Shown here: piece after piece, positions 17,368 to 25,920 of the stretch | Layout of the letters: each line of letters begins with the position of its first letter | Numbering within the stretch: position 1 is the first letter of the stretch | Source: Bacteroidales bacterium | Lineage (GTDB): Bacteria > Bacteroidota > Bacteroidia > Bacteroidales > UBA932 | Assembly: GCA_017471045.1 (NCBI GenBank) | Contig: JAFUWZ010000039.1 | Location: 1-56,446 of the forward strand | DNA: 56,446 bases | Direction of reading: 5' to 3' | Program-made: the position numbers and the translations under genes | Notes under the pieces: model-generated | Told to the model about the DNA's origin: nothing | The model's input: only the letters and a program-made list of their open reading frames with translations | Database searches by the model: none

Positions 17368-17691
17368 ATGGACAACAACGAAAAGAAACAGATCAGCCTC
17401 GAGCTCAAGCCCGAGATCGCGAAGGGTTCCTACTCCAACCTCGCCATCATCAGCCACTCCCAGAGCGAATTCATCATCGACTTCGCCACGGCCCTCCCCG
17501 GCCTGCCCAAGCCCGAGATCAGCAACCGCATCATCATGACGCCCGAGCACGCCAAGCGGCTGCTCAACGCCCTGGTGGACAACATCAGCAAGTTTGAAAG
17601 CCAGTTCGGCAAGATCGGTGCCGGCAGTGAGCCCAAAGGCACCTTCAACCTGGCCGATTTCGCCAATCACAACGGCGGCAACAAGTCCTAG
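17368..17691 (+). CDS. DUF3467 domain protein
   Basis: 107 residues from the ATG at 17368. The sequence ISLELKPEIAKGSYSNLAII, FIIDFATALPG and IIMTPEHAKRLLNAL are the conserved blocks of DUF3467, a small cytosolic family of unknown function common in Bacteroidota. The start is supported by the -7 box 30 bases upstream; a longer in-frame reading back through valS is antisense to that gene and is rejected. The kdsC start follows one base after its stop, so the gene heads a tight four-gene operon. Confidence 0.9.
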   Translation: MDNNEKKQISLELKPEIAKGSYSNLAIISHSQSEFIIDFATALPGLPKPEISNRIIMTPEHAKRLLNALVDNISKFESQFGKIGAGSEPKGTFNLADFANHNGGNKS

Positions 17692-17692
17692 G

Positions 17693-18217
17693 ATGGCCGA
17701 CTTCAGCAAAATCAAGGCGCTCACCTTCGATGTTGACGGAGTGATGACGGACGGCGGGCTGCTCTGCTTCGACGACGGCAACTTCCTGCGCATCTTCGAC
17801 GCCAAGGACTCCTTCGGCCTACGCATGGCCCAGATGGCCGGCATCCGGCTGGCCGTCATCACGGGCGGGACCTCCCCCAGCATCACGCAGCGCTTCCGCA
17901 AATGCGGAGTCCTCGAGGAGGACATCTATCTCCACAGCCGCGACAAGATCCAGGATTTCCGCGCCTTCTGCGCGAAATACGGTCTCGACCCGTCCGAAGT
18001 GGCCTATGTCGGGGACGACCTGCCCGACGTGGAAACCATCCGGGCGGCCGGCCTGGGCGTGACCCCCTCCGACGGTGTCGCCGAAGCCCGGGAAGCCGCG
18101 GATTTCGTCTCCGGTTATCCTGGCGGCAAGGGCTGTATCCGCGACCTCGTGGAGCGCATCCTGAAGGCGCAGGGGAAGTGGAACTTCAACATTGACGCCT
18201 ACGTAAACCAATACTGA
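17693..18217 (+). CDS. kdsC: 3-deoxy-D-manno-octulosonate 8-phosphate phosphatase
   Basis: 174 residues. A C0-type HAD phosphatase that releases Kdo from Kdo-8-phosphate in lipopolysaccharide inner-core synthesis. The HAD motifs are in order: FDVDGVMTDG (nucleophile Asp13, acid/base Asp15), VITGG, a Lys in HSRDKIQDF and GDDLPD. The small size and lack of a cap domain agree with tetrameric KdsC. The start ATG at 17693 is one base past the DUF3467 stop. The stop overlaps the maf start in TGATG. Confidence 0.92.
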   Translation: MADFSKIKALTFDVDGVMTDGGLLCFDDGNFLRIFDAKDSFGLRMAQMAGIRLAVITGGTSPSITQRFRKCGVLEEDIYLHSRDKIQDFRAFCAKYGLDPSEVAYVGDDLPDVETIRAAGLGVTPSDGVAEAREAADFVSGYPGGKGCIRDLVERILKAQGKWNFNIDAYVNQY

Positions 18218-18795
18218 TGGACCTCGGCAACAAACACATCATCCTGGCGAGCAACTCCCCGAGAAGGCGAGAGTTGCTCGCTGGATTGAATATTGATTTC
18301 AAAGTAGATACAGGCAATAACTTCGAGGAGAAGTTTGACCCTTCTACACCCCATGTCGAAGTGCCGGCCCTGATGGCGCGCGGCAAGTCGCACGGCTTCC
18401 ACCGGGCGCTCGGGCCGGACGAAATCCTGATCACGGCCGACACGATGGTGCTCCTCGACAGAGTCATTCTGGGCAAACCCCATTCCCGCGCCGAAGCCGT
18501 CGGCATGCTGGAACTGCTCTCGGGCCGGGAGCACGAAGTCATCACAGGCGTGACGATCCGCGACCTGTCCCGCGAGGAGACGTTCAGCGACGTGACCTAC
18601 GTGACCTTCAAGCGTTTCACGCCGGAAGAGATCGACTATTACGTCGATACCTGCCAGCCTTTCGACAAGGCCGGGGCCTACGGCATCCAGGAGTGGATCG
18701 GCTATATCGGGATGACCGACATGCGCGGTTCCTTCTACAACGTGATGGGCTTCCCCATCCAGCGGGTCTATGAGGCCCTGCAACGCTTCCTCTGA
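18217..18795 (+). CDS. maf: Maf-family nucleotide pyrophosphatase
   Basis: 192 residues, normal for Maf. The N-terminal motif IILASNSPRRRELL is the family signature for triphosphate binding, and ITADTMVLLD contains the catalytic Asp region. Characterised members hydrolyse dTTP, UTP or modified nucleoside triphosphates and were linked to septum inhibition when overproduced. It overlaps kdsC and the rluA-like gene by one base each, which indicates translational coupling in the operon. Confidence 0.95.
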   Translation: MDLGNKHIILASNSPRRRELLAGLNIDFKVDTGNNFEEKFDPSTPHVEVPALMARGKSHGFHRALGPDEILITADTMVLLDRVILGKPHSRAEAVGMLELLSGREHEVITGVTIRDLSREETFSDVTYVTFKRFTPEEIDYYVDTCQPFDKAGAYGIQEWIGYIGMTDMRGSFYNVMGFPIQRVYEALQRFL

Positions 18796-20330
18796 TGGCG
18801 TTTACCTTCCCTTTCTGCTATACGCCGCGGCCGGAAATCGTCGCAGCGGCCCGGCGCCTGTCGGCACGGATTGACGCCGATCCGCAGTTACGGGCCTTGT
18901 TTGCCGAAGGGAAAATGCTGGGCGTGCTCATGGTTAAGAAAGGGCTCGCCGACGCCGGGCTTGACGCCGGCATCATCCACGACACGACCGGAAATCCCGA
19001 CGGGGTCGGGTTTCTCTATGCCTTCTCCGGCCTTGCCGGAGGGCGCAACCGGGTAGAAGGCTTCGTCCCGCCGATCTATGACTTGCTGGCCCCGAAGGGG
19101 CACTTCAAACAAGAGGAAGCCCGCATCGTCGCCCTCACCCGCCGGATCTCCCTGCTCATCAAGCAGACAGAAAACGGCCCGGCCGACCCTGGAAGCGAGT
19201 CCTTGCGCCAGCAGGTTGCCGGGCTGAAACGCGAGCGTCGCGAGCGTTCGATCGCCCTCCAGGAATGGATTTTCGACCGATTCGTCGTCTCGAATGCCCG
19301 CGGCGAGTGCCTCACCATCGCCGAGGTCTTTGCCCGGGAAAGTCTCGTCCCTCCCGGAGGCACCGGCGAATGCGCTGCCCCCAAACTTCTTCAATTCGCC
19401 TACCTCAACGGTTTGACACCCATCGCGATGGGAGAATTCTGGTACGGCACCTCCCCCGTTGGCGAGCTCCGCCGCGCCGGCAGTTTCTACCCCTCCTGCG
19501 CCGGCAAATGCGGTCCCCTGCTCCGCTTTATGCTGGAAGGGCTGGAGGTCGATCCGGACCCGCTGGCCGGTTTTTCTCCCGCCCCATCCCCTTCCTGGAA
19601 CGCAGGTGTGCAAAACAACCCTATCTGCACACCGATCCCCGTAGTTTACGAAGACGAGGCGCTGTTGGTGATCGACAAGCCTTCGGGCCTGCTCTCCGTC
19701 CCCGGCCGCCGGAACCCGGTCTCCGCGCTCTCGATCCTGGGACCGGCCCACGGACTGCTCTATCCCTGCCACCGTCTGGACATGGACACCTCCGGCCTGA
19801 TGGTCTATGCCAAGACCGTCAAGGACCAGGCTGCGGTCCAGGCCCAGTTTGCCCGCCGCGAAGTCCACAAGACCTATCGGGCGACGTTGGTTGCGCCTTC
19901 ACCCGGCCCGGAGTACGGAAGCAGGGGCCAGGCCGGTCCCGGCGACAAAGCCCCCGCCATGTCCCGTGACCTCTCCCCCGGCGCCCGCGGCTGGATCGAC
20001 CTCCCTATCGCCCCGGACTGGTACGACCGGCCCCGGCAGAAAGTCGACGCAGACGAAGGCAAACATGCCCTTACTGAATATGAAATCCTCACCGTCCACC
20101 CCGGCGGAGAGATCGAAGTCCGCTTCACGCCCCACACCGGCCGGACACACCAGCTCCGCGTCCACGCGGCCCATCCGGAGGGCCTCGGACGACCCATCAT
20201 CGGCGACCGGCTCTACGGCGGCCATACCGCCGACGACGGGCCGGCAGTCTCCCGCCTACTGCAACTCCGGGCCGACACCCTCTCCTTTCGCCATCCCCGC
20301 AGCGGAGCGCCGCTTCACTTCTCCCTTTGA
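18795..20330 (+). CDS. RluA-family pseudouridine synthase with long N-terminal extension
   Basis: 511 residues. The C-terminal half (about 285-511) is a pseudouridine synthase: VYEDEALLVIDKPSGLLSVPG, the catalytic CHRLDMDTSGLMVYAK with its Asp, and HTGRTHQLRVH. The N-terminal 280 residues are unlike standard RluA members; they contain a charged helical stretch (LRQQVAGLKRERRERSIALQ) and a Cys-containing segment (FYPSCAGKCGPLLRFMLEG). This long form occurs in Bacteroidales as far as I recall, but the N-terminal role is not known. The RNA target is not predictable. It is the last gene of the operon, and its 3' end contains the -33 box of the next gene. Confidence 0.88.
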   Translation: MAFTFPFCYTPRPEIVAAARRLSARIDADPQLRALFAEGKMLGVLMVKKGLADAGLDAGIIHDTTGNPDGVGFLYAFSGLAGGRNRVEGFVPPIYDLLAPKGHFKQEEARIVALTRRISLLIKQTENGPADPGSESLRQQVAGLKRERRERSIALQEWIFDRFVVSNARGECLTIAEVFARESLVPPGGTGECAAPKLLQFAYLNGLTPIAMGEFWYGTSPVGELRRAGSFYPSCAGKCGPLLRFMLEGLEVDPDPLAGFSPAPSPSWNAGVQNNPICTPIPVVYEDEALLVIDKPSGLLSVPGRRNPVSALSILGPAHGLLYPCHRLDMDTSGLMVYAKTVKDQAAVQAQFARREVHKTYRATLVAPSPGPEYGSRGQAGPGDKAPAMSRDLSPGARGWIDLPIAPDWYDRPRQKVDADEGKHALTEYEILTVHPGGEIEVRFTPHTGRTHQLRVHAAHPEGLGRPIIGDRLYGGHTADDGPAVSRLLQLRADTLSFRHPRSGAPLHFSL

Positions 20331-20357
20331 TTGCATTCATATTTTTTTGTAATTTTG
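20326..20357 (+). promoter_or_regulatory. Promoter of the DUF1295 gene
   Basis: TTTG (20326-20329), 20 bases, TAATTTTG (20350-20357). The -33 TTTG overlaps the last codons and stop of the rluA-like gene. Confidence 0.75.
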
Positions 20358-20394
20358 GGCAATCGTACTTAGTACAACGAAAACCATTGCCCTT

Positions 20395-21339
20395 ATGAAC
20401 GTCAAACTCATCGGAATCCTGCTGACCATCTCCCTCGTCGTCTGTCCCCTCCTGTACGTATTCGTCGGCCCGGCCCTTGACCCCGCCCAGCAGGAAACCC
20501 TGCACCTTCTTCTGCTCGTAGCCGGATGCAGTGCCCTGTACTGTTTTGTCGTCGGAGAGATCACCGGCAACAACAGCCAGATGGACAAACTATGGAGCCT
20601 CCTTCCGATCGTCTACACCTGGATCATCGCCGCCAAGGGCGGGATGAGCGCGCGTCTGGTCACGATGGCGGTCCTCGCCACCCTCTGGGGCGCCCGCCTT
20701 ACCTTCAATTTCGCGCGAAAAGGCGCCTACAAATGGAAATTTTGGGAAGGCATAGAAGATTACCGATGGGGCGTACTCCGGGCCCGCAAGGATTTCCAGC
20801 CCCGCTGGAAATGGACCTTGTTCGACTTCTTTTTCATCTGCATTTACCAGAACGCCCTGGTCCTGACGATCACCTTCCCGTCCCTGGTCCTGATGACCTC
20901 CGGAAAACCCTTCGGATGGATGGACGCCGTCGCAGCCGCCCTGATGCTGGGCTTCATCCTTTATGAAACGGCCGCGGACGAACAGCAATGGCGTTTCCAG
21001 TCCACCAAATGGAAAATGATCCGCGAAGGGAAACCCCTCGCCGGACTCCCGGCTCCTTACAACAAAGGATTCAACACCACCGGCCTGTGGAGCGTAAGCC
21101 GTCACCCCAACTACTTCGCCGAGCAAGGCACCTGGTGCGCTTTCTACCTTTTCACCATCGCCGGCGGGATCGGGATGGTCAACTGGAGCCTCATCGGCGC
21201 CTTGCTCCTCATCGTCATGTTCCTGGGAAGCAGCGCCTTTGCCGAAGAAATCAGCCAGTCCAAGTACCCGGAATACAAGCACTACTGCCAGAGCGTCAAC
21301 AAATTCTTCCCGGGCAGACGATACGTCGCACGCAGCTGA
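20395..21339 (+). CDS. DUF1295 / steroid 5-alpha-reductase-like membrane protein
   Basis: 314 residues with several transmembrane helices in the first half and the family motif GLWSVSRHPNYFAEQGTWCAF near residue 235, followed by SQSKYPEYKHYCQ. This C-terminal block is shared by DUF1295 proteins, isoprenylcysteine methyltransferases and sterol reductases, and it binds a nucleotide cofactor in characterised relatives. The substrate in this bacterium is unknown. It has its own promoter and ends four bases from the convergent ZIP gene. Confidence 0.85.
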   Translation: MNVKLIGILLTISLVVCPLLYVFVGPALDPAQQETLHLLLLVAGCSALYCFVVGEITGNNSQMDKLWSLLPIVYTWIIAAKGGMSARLVTMAVLATLWGARLTFNFARKGAYKWKFWEGIEDYRWGVLRARKDFQPRWKWTLFDFFFICIYQNALVLTITFPSLVLMTSGKPFGWMDAVAAALMLGFILYETAADEQQWRFQSTKWKMIREGKPLAGLPAPYNKGFNTTGLWSVSRHPNYFAEQGTWCAFYLFTIAGGIGMVNWSLIGALLLIVMFLGSSAFAEEISQSKYPEYKHYCQSVNKFFPGRRYVARS

Positions 21340-21343
21340 GCGC

Positions 21344-22111
21344 TCAACCCATCACGACATCCAGGACCATCATCAGCGCGAAGCCCAGCGCAAATCCGAC
21401 CGTTCCGATGTTGGAATGGGCGCCTCGGGACGTCTCCGGGATCAATTCCTCGACAACGACATAGAGCATGGCGCCCGCTGCGAAAGACAACAGATACGGC
21501 ATCGCGGGCGTCACGGCCGAAGCCAGCAGGAGCACCAGCGCGCCACCGACCGGCTCGACGACACCGCTCAGGCTGCCGATCACGAATGAGCGCCAGCGGC
21601 TGTTGCCCGCCGTCCGCAGCGGCATTGAGATGATCGCTCCTTCCGGGATGTTCTGGATGGCGATACCCAGCGACAGGGCCAGCGCACCCGCCATCGTGAA
21701 ACCGGACGTCAGCGCACCGGCAATCGCCACGCCCACGGCCATGCCCTCCGGGAAATTGTGGATCGTCACGGCCAGCGCCAGTTTCGTTGTCCGGGACAGC
21801 CGGCTTTTCGGACCTTCCGCCTCGCCGGAGGCATGAATATGCGGCGTGACATAGTCGATCAGCAACAGGAAAGCAAAGCCCGCCAGCAACCCGATGACGG
21901 CCGGTCCGACTTTCTCGCCGCCCATCTCGATCGAAGGGATCAGCAAGGACCAGACCGAGGCCGCGACCATCACACCCGAGGCAAAGCCCAGCAGGGCCTT
22001 CTGCAGGGGCGCGGGAATCTCTTTCTTCATGAAAAAGACGAAAGCGGAGCCCAACATCGTCCCGGCGAGAGGGATCAGGAGCGCAACCAGTATGGAGTGG
22101 ATTTCATTCAC
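21344..22111 (-). CDS. ZIP-family metal transporter (ZupT-like)
   Basis: 255 residues with about eight membrane helices. The metal-site helices are recognisable: HNFPEGMAVGVAIAG and IAIQNIPEGAIISMPLR (the second lacks the usual first His). It should import zinc or another divalent cation across the inner membrane. The start at 22111 is GTG; no in-frame ATG fits. A TATCTTTA -7-like box (22116-22123) is only four bases upstream, so the mRNA may be leaderless. It is convergent with the DUF1295 gene, and the serpin gene ends 57 bases upstream. Confidence 0.9.
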   Translation of the reverse strand: MNEIHSILVALLIPLAGTMLGSAFVFFMKKEIPAPLQKALLGFASGVMVAASVWSLLIPSIEMGGEKVGPAVIGLLAGFAFLLLIDYVTPHIHASGEAEGPKSRLSRTTKLALAVTIHNFPEGMAVGVAIAGALTSGFTMAGALALSLGIAIQNIPEGAIISMPLRTAGNSRWRSFVIGSLSGVVEPVGGALVLLLASAVTPAMPYLLSFAAGAMLYVVVEELIPETSRGAHSNIGTVGFALGFALMMVLDVVMG

Positions 22112-22168
22112 GCTGTAAAGATATCAAAAAAAATGACACAGGCGAAATCCCCATATATGGGGAAACGA

Positions 22169-23410
22169 CTATTGTCCTCCGCCATAGCGGCCGGCAAACA
22201 GGACAGCACCCGTAGCGGACTCCGTTATCAGATAGAGGAAGGGATGGTCGGCATGGAAAACCACCCGTCGCTCCGGACCGACCGCAGTCGCCTTCATCAT
22301 TCCCGCGCTGGAAACAGCAGCGGCTTCCGTGCCCTCCTCATCCACTTTGATGATGGCATCCTGCTGGACGAAACTCAGGCAGAGCGCATAGTCTGACATG
22401 GCCTTGAAATCCGCCTGTACCCCATCGAAAGAGTGCGGCATGCCCATTTCAGAGAGCAGGTCATTGAGTTTGATCTTGAACTTCGTCTCAAACTTGGGCA
22501 GCCACAGGTCCACTTCGCAGGTATACATGTCGCTGCGGAGGAAACCGGCTCCGTTCTGATGCAGATCGGCCGCAATATCGGCGGCCTCGGCACCCGCTTT
22601 CGGGAGCAGCACGACCATGGAAAAAGCTCCGTTGCCATATGGCAGCCGCACCGCCTGGAAACGTTCTGTCTCCGTGTAGGGATAGTCGTGGACCTGACGC
22701 ATCATCTTGACCTCCGCAGCCGCACCGGACTCGGTCGTGAAGCGCTGGTCGGCCGTCGCGCTTTTGGGGAACTTCGCCCTCCACTGGCTCTTGAAATACA
22801 AGGCATTGAGCAGATAGGCAAGCATATCCTCCGACACCTCGTCCAGGACCTTGGGGATCATTCCCGCTGTTTGTTTCGAGCACCAGCCATTGATGACTTT
22901 CAGCGAATAAGCACCCTGGGAGAAATCCAGGTTGGAGACCGTCGCCTGATAATATTTCCCCACCTCGGCCTTGTAACTGTCCAGCAACGGCCAGCCGTCA
23001 TCCACGAAGATGGCGTTGGCAATATTGAGCGTCGTTTGCTTATCCAGGCCCGGCAGTTGTTCCAGCAGCGAGAGATTGTGCGCATGGACCGCATCCATCT
23101 CCCCGGATCCGTAGCCCAGCACCTGACAGATCTCCGCAGCGGTTTCATTGCGCGCTCCGTCCAGGATCATTCCCAGCAGGAACTGCAGGCTCAGCGGAGA
23201 AATGATATAATCCTCCTCCGTGACGGCGTTGACCCTTTCCAAGAGATCAAAAGAAAAGGTATTGCCTTTTTCGATAAACTCAGCCGACCGGGTCGTCAAG
23301 GTCATGGGCTGATACGCGTTTTCCCTGTCCCGGCCGGGATTGAGCCCCTCGCAGGACGTCCCGGTCATCATAAGGACCGCGCAGGCGGTCCACAACAGTG
23401 TCGATTTCAT
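22169..23410 (-). CDS. Serpin-family protease inhibitor lipoprotein
   Basis: 413 residues. The signal ends at Cys20 (MMTGTSC), predicting a lipid-anchored protein outside the cytoplasm. The serpin core runs from about residue 45 to 410: NTFSFDLLERV, NALYFKSQWRAKF (the breach region) and FHADHPFLYLI near the C-terminus. The reactive-loop hinge EEGTEAAAVSS (358-368) has small residues at P12-P9, as required for an inhibitory serpin. Counting from Gly360 as P15 puts P1 near Ala374; counting back from the F-x-A-D-H-P-F anchor puts it two residues later, also Ala. An elastase-like target would fit small P1 residues. Gut commensal serpins are known in bifidobacteria; the target here is an inference. 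Confidence 0.92.
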   Translation of the reverse strand: MKSTLLWTACAVLMMTGTSCEGLNPGRDRENAYQPMTLTTRSAEFIEKGNTFSFDLLERVNAVTEEDYIISPLSLQFLLGMILDGARNETAAEICQVLGYGSGEMDAVHAHNLSLLEQLPGLDKQTTLNIANAIFVDDGWPLLDSYKAEVGKYYQATVSNLDFSQGAYSLKVINGWCSKQTAGMIPKVLDEVSEDMLAYLLNALYFKSQWRAKFPKSATADQRFTTESGAAAEVKMMRQVHDYPYTETERFQAVRLPYGNGAFSMVVLLPKAGAEAADIAADLHQNGAGFLRSDMYTCEVDLWLPKFETKFKIKLNDLLSEMGMPHSFDGVQADFKAMSDYALCLSFVQQDAIIKVDEEGTEAAAVSSAGMMKATAVGPERRVVFHADHPFLYLITESATGAVLFAGRYGGGQ

Positions 23411-23472
23411 GGTTTATAGTCTATTCTGTTGACAAAACGGAGATCGTTACTTCACTTACCGTGCCAATCGCC

Positions 23473-23504
23473 TTTGTCCGGGCAGGAAGAAATGATTAAC
23501 TTTG
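23473..23504 (+). promoter_or_regulatory. Promoter of the DUF2130 gene
   Basis: TTTG (23473-23476), 20 bases, TAACTTTG (23497-23504). Both boxes match the consensus exactly. The ATG at 23553 is 48 bases downstream. Confidence 0.8.
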
Positions 23505-23552
23505 CCGGGAAACCGAAATAAAGATTCCGTCCACCGATAAAACCCTGCAGCG

Positions 23553-24767
23553 ATGAAAGAAATCAAATGCCCCAGATGCGGAAGCGTCATCACCGTCGAT
23601 GACGCCGATTTTGCCGCGCTCCTCAGCCAGGTACGCACCGAAGCGTTCGACGCCGAAGTGAACCGGCGCATCGAGTCGTTCCACCACCTTCAAAAGGCCC
23701 GGGAGGCGGAAAACCTCGCCCGGCAGGCGGCGTCGGAAGCCCGGACCGAAGCGCGTCACAAGGAAGAACTCGCCGGCAAGGACATGGAAATCGAACGGCT
23801 TCACCTCCAGCTGGCCGCCTGGCAGAACAGCAAGCAGCTTGAGATCGAAAGCATCCGCCTCAAGGCCCAGAATGCCGCAGCGGAAGAGATCAATCGCAAG
23901 GAGACGGAACTGATGAGGAAAAGCGAGGAAATCGAAAGCCTCGAAAAAGAAGTCGAGCTGTACAAGAACTTCAAGGCCCGGCGCTCCGTCAAACTCCTCG
24001 GCGAGGATCTGGAGCAGCACTGCTACACCCTGTACAACCAGACCCTGCTGCCCGTGATGCCCCACGCGCGCTTCGAGAAAGACAACGCCGCCGTCCGGGA
24101 AGGGGACGAGACCAAAGGATCCAAGGGAGACTTCATCTTCCGCGACCAGGAAGACGGTGTCGAATACATCTCCATCATGTTCGAGATGAAAAATGAAGGA
24201 GACAGCTCCGCCAACAGGCACAAGAATGCCGATTTCTTCGACAAACTCGACAAGGACCGCCACAAGAAGGGCTGCGAATTTGCCGTCCTGGTTTCCATGC
24301 TTGAGATGGACAACGAACTCTACAACAACGGCATCGTGTCTGTCCCCGGTTACGAGAAGATGTATGTCGTCCGGCCGGACAACTTCATCCCGATCATCAC
24401 CCTGCTCGTGCAGACTTCCAAGAAAGCGCTCGGCTTGAGAAAGGAACTCGTCGCCGCCCGCCAGCAATCCCTGGATGTCACGCGCTTCGAGGACCAGCTC
24501 ATCGCCTTCCGGGACGGATTTTCCCGCAACTACGAACTCGCCAGCCGCCAGTTCAAGAAGGCCATCGACGAGATCGACGCGACCATCAAGCACCTTGAGG
24601 CCGTCAAGGAAAACCTGGCCAAGTCCGAAAACAACCTCCGCCTGGCCAACAACAAGGCGGAGGATCTGACGATCAAGAGACTCACCCGGGGCAACCCCAC
24701 GATAAAGGCCGCTTTTGAGCAGGCGCGCGAGAGGAAAGCCTCGGAAGAGGGGCCCGACGAGCAATAG
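23553..24767 (+). CDS. DUF2130 family protein with nuclease-like core
   Basis: 404 residues. It opens with a CPRCGS pair of cysteines (one CxxC, not a full zinc finger), then a long charged coiled coil (about 30-150), then the DUF2130 core (about 150-330). That core has GDFIF, an ISIMFEMKNE stretch and RHKNADFFDKLDKDR, which fits a PD-(D/E)xK-type arrangement with Asp in GDFIF and the E-x-K in FEMK. A second helical region forms the C-terminus. DNA binding or cleavage is possible, but no activity is established to my knowledge. It stands alone with a strong promoter. Confidence 0.85.
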   Translation: MKEIKCPRCGSVITVDDADFAALLSQVRTEAFDAEVNRRIESFHHLQKAREAENLARQAASEARTEARHKEELAGKDMEIERLHLQLAAWQNSKQLEIESIRLKAQNAAAEEINRKETELMRKSEEIESLEKEVELYKNFKARRSVKLLGEDLEQHCYTLYNQTLLPVMPHARFEKDNAAVREGDETKGSKGDFIFRDQEDGVEYISIMFEMKNEGDSSANRHKNADFFDKLDKDRHKKGCEFAVLVSMLEMDNELYNNGIVSVPGYEKMYVVRPDNFIPIITLLVQTSKKALGLRKELVAARQQSLDVTRFEDQLIAFRDGFSRNYELASRQFKKAIDEIDATIKHLEAVKENLAKSENNLRLANNKAEDLTIKRLTRGNPTIKAAFEQARERKASEEGPDEQ

Positions 24768-24793
24768 CCGTCCGGAGCCCTGGCCGACGGAGC

Positions 24794-25894
24794 TTATTGC
24801 ATCTCGCGCAGCAGCACCTGTATGCCGGGCAGGCGTCCGGGAAGCGAGGTAATGTCCGTCTCGCCGAAATGATACGGGATCAGGACCTTCGGACGGACGG
24901 CCTCTGCCGCACGCACGCACTGTTCGACCGTCATCGTATAAGGCTGGTTGCACGGCAGGAGCGCAATGTCGATCTCCTTGAGCTCCGCCATCTCCGGGAT
25001 GTCTTCCGTATCGCCGGCCACATAGATCCGAAGCCCGTCCAGCGTCAGGACATAACCGTTGCCGTTGCCGGCCGGGTGAAATTTCTCCCGCCCGGGTGTG
25101 GTGTTGTAGGCAGGTACCGCCTCGACAATGAGATCCTCCGGCAGCGTGCTGCTCTCCACCCTCGGCCCGCCGGTCACGATGATGCGACGCTCCCCATTGG
25201 CCATCACTTCCGGCGGGACGATGCCCTCCACGCCACGAAGCCGCTCCGCGCTGGTCTCATTGGAAATCAGGTGCGTCCCTTCCCCGCAGAGCGAAGCCAG
25301 CGCAACGGGGTCCAGATGGTCGCCATGTTCGTGCGTCACCAGGACCAGGTCCGCCTTCGGGAATTCCATCGCATAATCGGTCGGCCGGCCCAGGCCGCTG
25401 ACCGGATCGATCTGGATGCTGCGGCCAGCGAAACGGATTTCCAGCGAGCCGTGCTTGATCAGGGTGAGGGTGACCGGCCGCCCTCCCGGTGTCAGGAAGG
25501 TCTCGCACGCATAGCGGCTGACCGGCTTCCCGGCTTCCGTCCAGGCAGCGATGCCGCCTTGCAGGTTGCGAACATCGGTATAACCTGCCGCGGTCAGTTT
25601 CCCGGCGGCCGTGCTGCTCCGTCTTCCGGTACGGCAATACAGGGCCAGCGGAGTGTCCTTCGCAAAGGCAGTTTCCACCCGGGAGAGGAAATCCTCGGCG
25701 GAAGCGTCGCAGTGGGCGGCGCCCGGCAGATGGCCGGCGTCATATTCATCCAGTGTACGGACATCGATCAGCACCACGCCGTCCTGTGCGGCCGCCGCTT
25801 CGAACTCTTTCACGTCCAGATCCTTCCAAGCATTCTGACGCGCGCAGGAAAAAAGTGACAGCAAACTTGCAATCAAAGACATATACTTCATCAT
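24794..25894 (-). CDS. Rhodanese-metallo-beta-lactamase fusion lipoprotein
   Basis: 366 residues. A short signal ends at Cys17 (LLSLFSC). Residues 28-125 are a rhodanese domain with VVLIDVRTLDEYDAGHLPGA and the active-site loop CRTGRRS (Cys87). Residues 140-366 are a metallo-beta-lactamase fold of the UPF0173/YcbL-like kind, with metal motif THEHGDHLD (HxHxDH at 188-193), AGDTED and a terminal PYHFGETD. Known sulfur-dioxygenase fusions place the lactamase domain first; here the order is reversed and the protein is exported. A role in periplasmic sulfur transfer or detoxification is an inference. No sulfur gene is adjacent. Confidence 0.85.
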   Translation of the reverse strand: MMKYMSLIASLLSLFSCARQNAWKDLDVKEFEAAAAQDGVVLIDVRTLDEYDAGHLPGAAHCDASAEDFLSRVETAFAKDTPLALYCRTGRRSSTAAGKLTAAGYTDVRNLQGGIAAWTEAGKPVSRYACETFLTPGGRPVTLTLIKHGSLEIRFAGRSIQIDPVSGLGRPTDYAMEFPKADLVLVTHEHGDHLDPVALASLCGEGTHLISNETSAERLRGVEGIVPPEVMANGERRIIVTGGPRVESSTLPEDLIVEAVPAYNTTPGREKFHPAGNGNGYVLTLDGLRIYVAGDTEDIPEMAELKEIDIALLPCNQPYTMTVEQCVRAAEAVRPKVLIPYHFGETDITSLPGRLPGIQVLLREMQ

Positions 25895-25920
25895 ATCTAT
25901 TGTGTTTACGGATATTCCGG

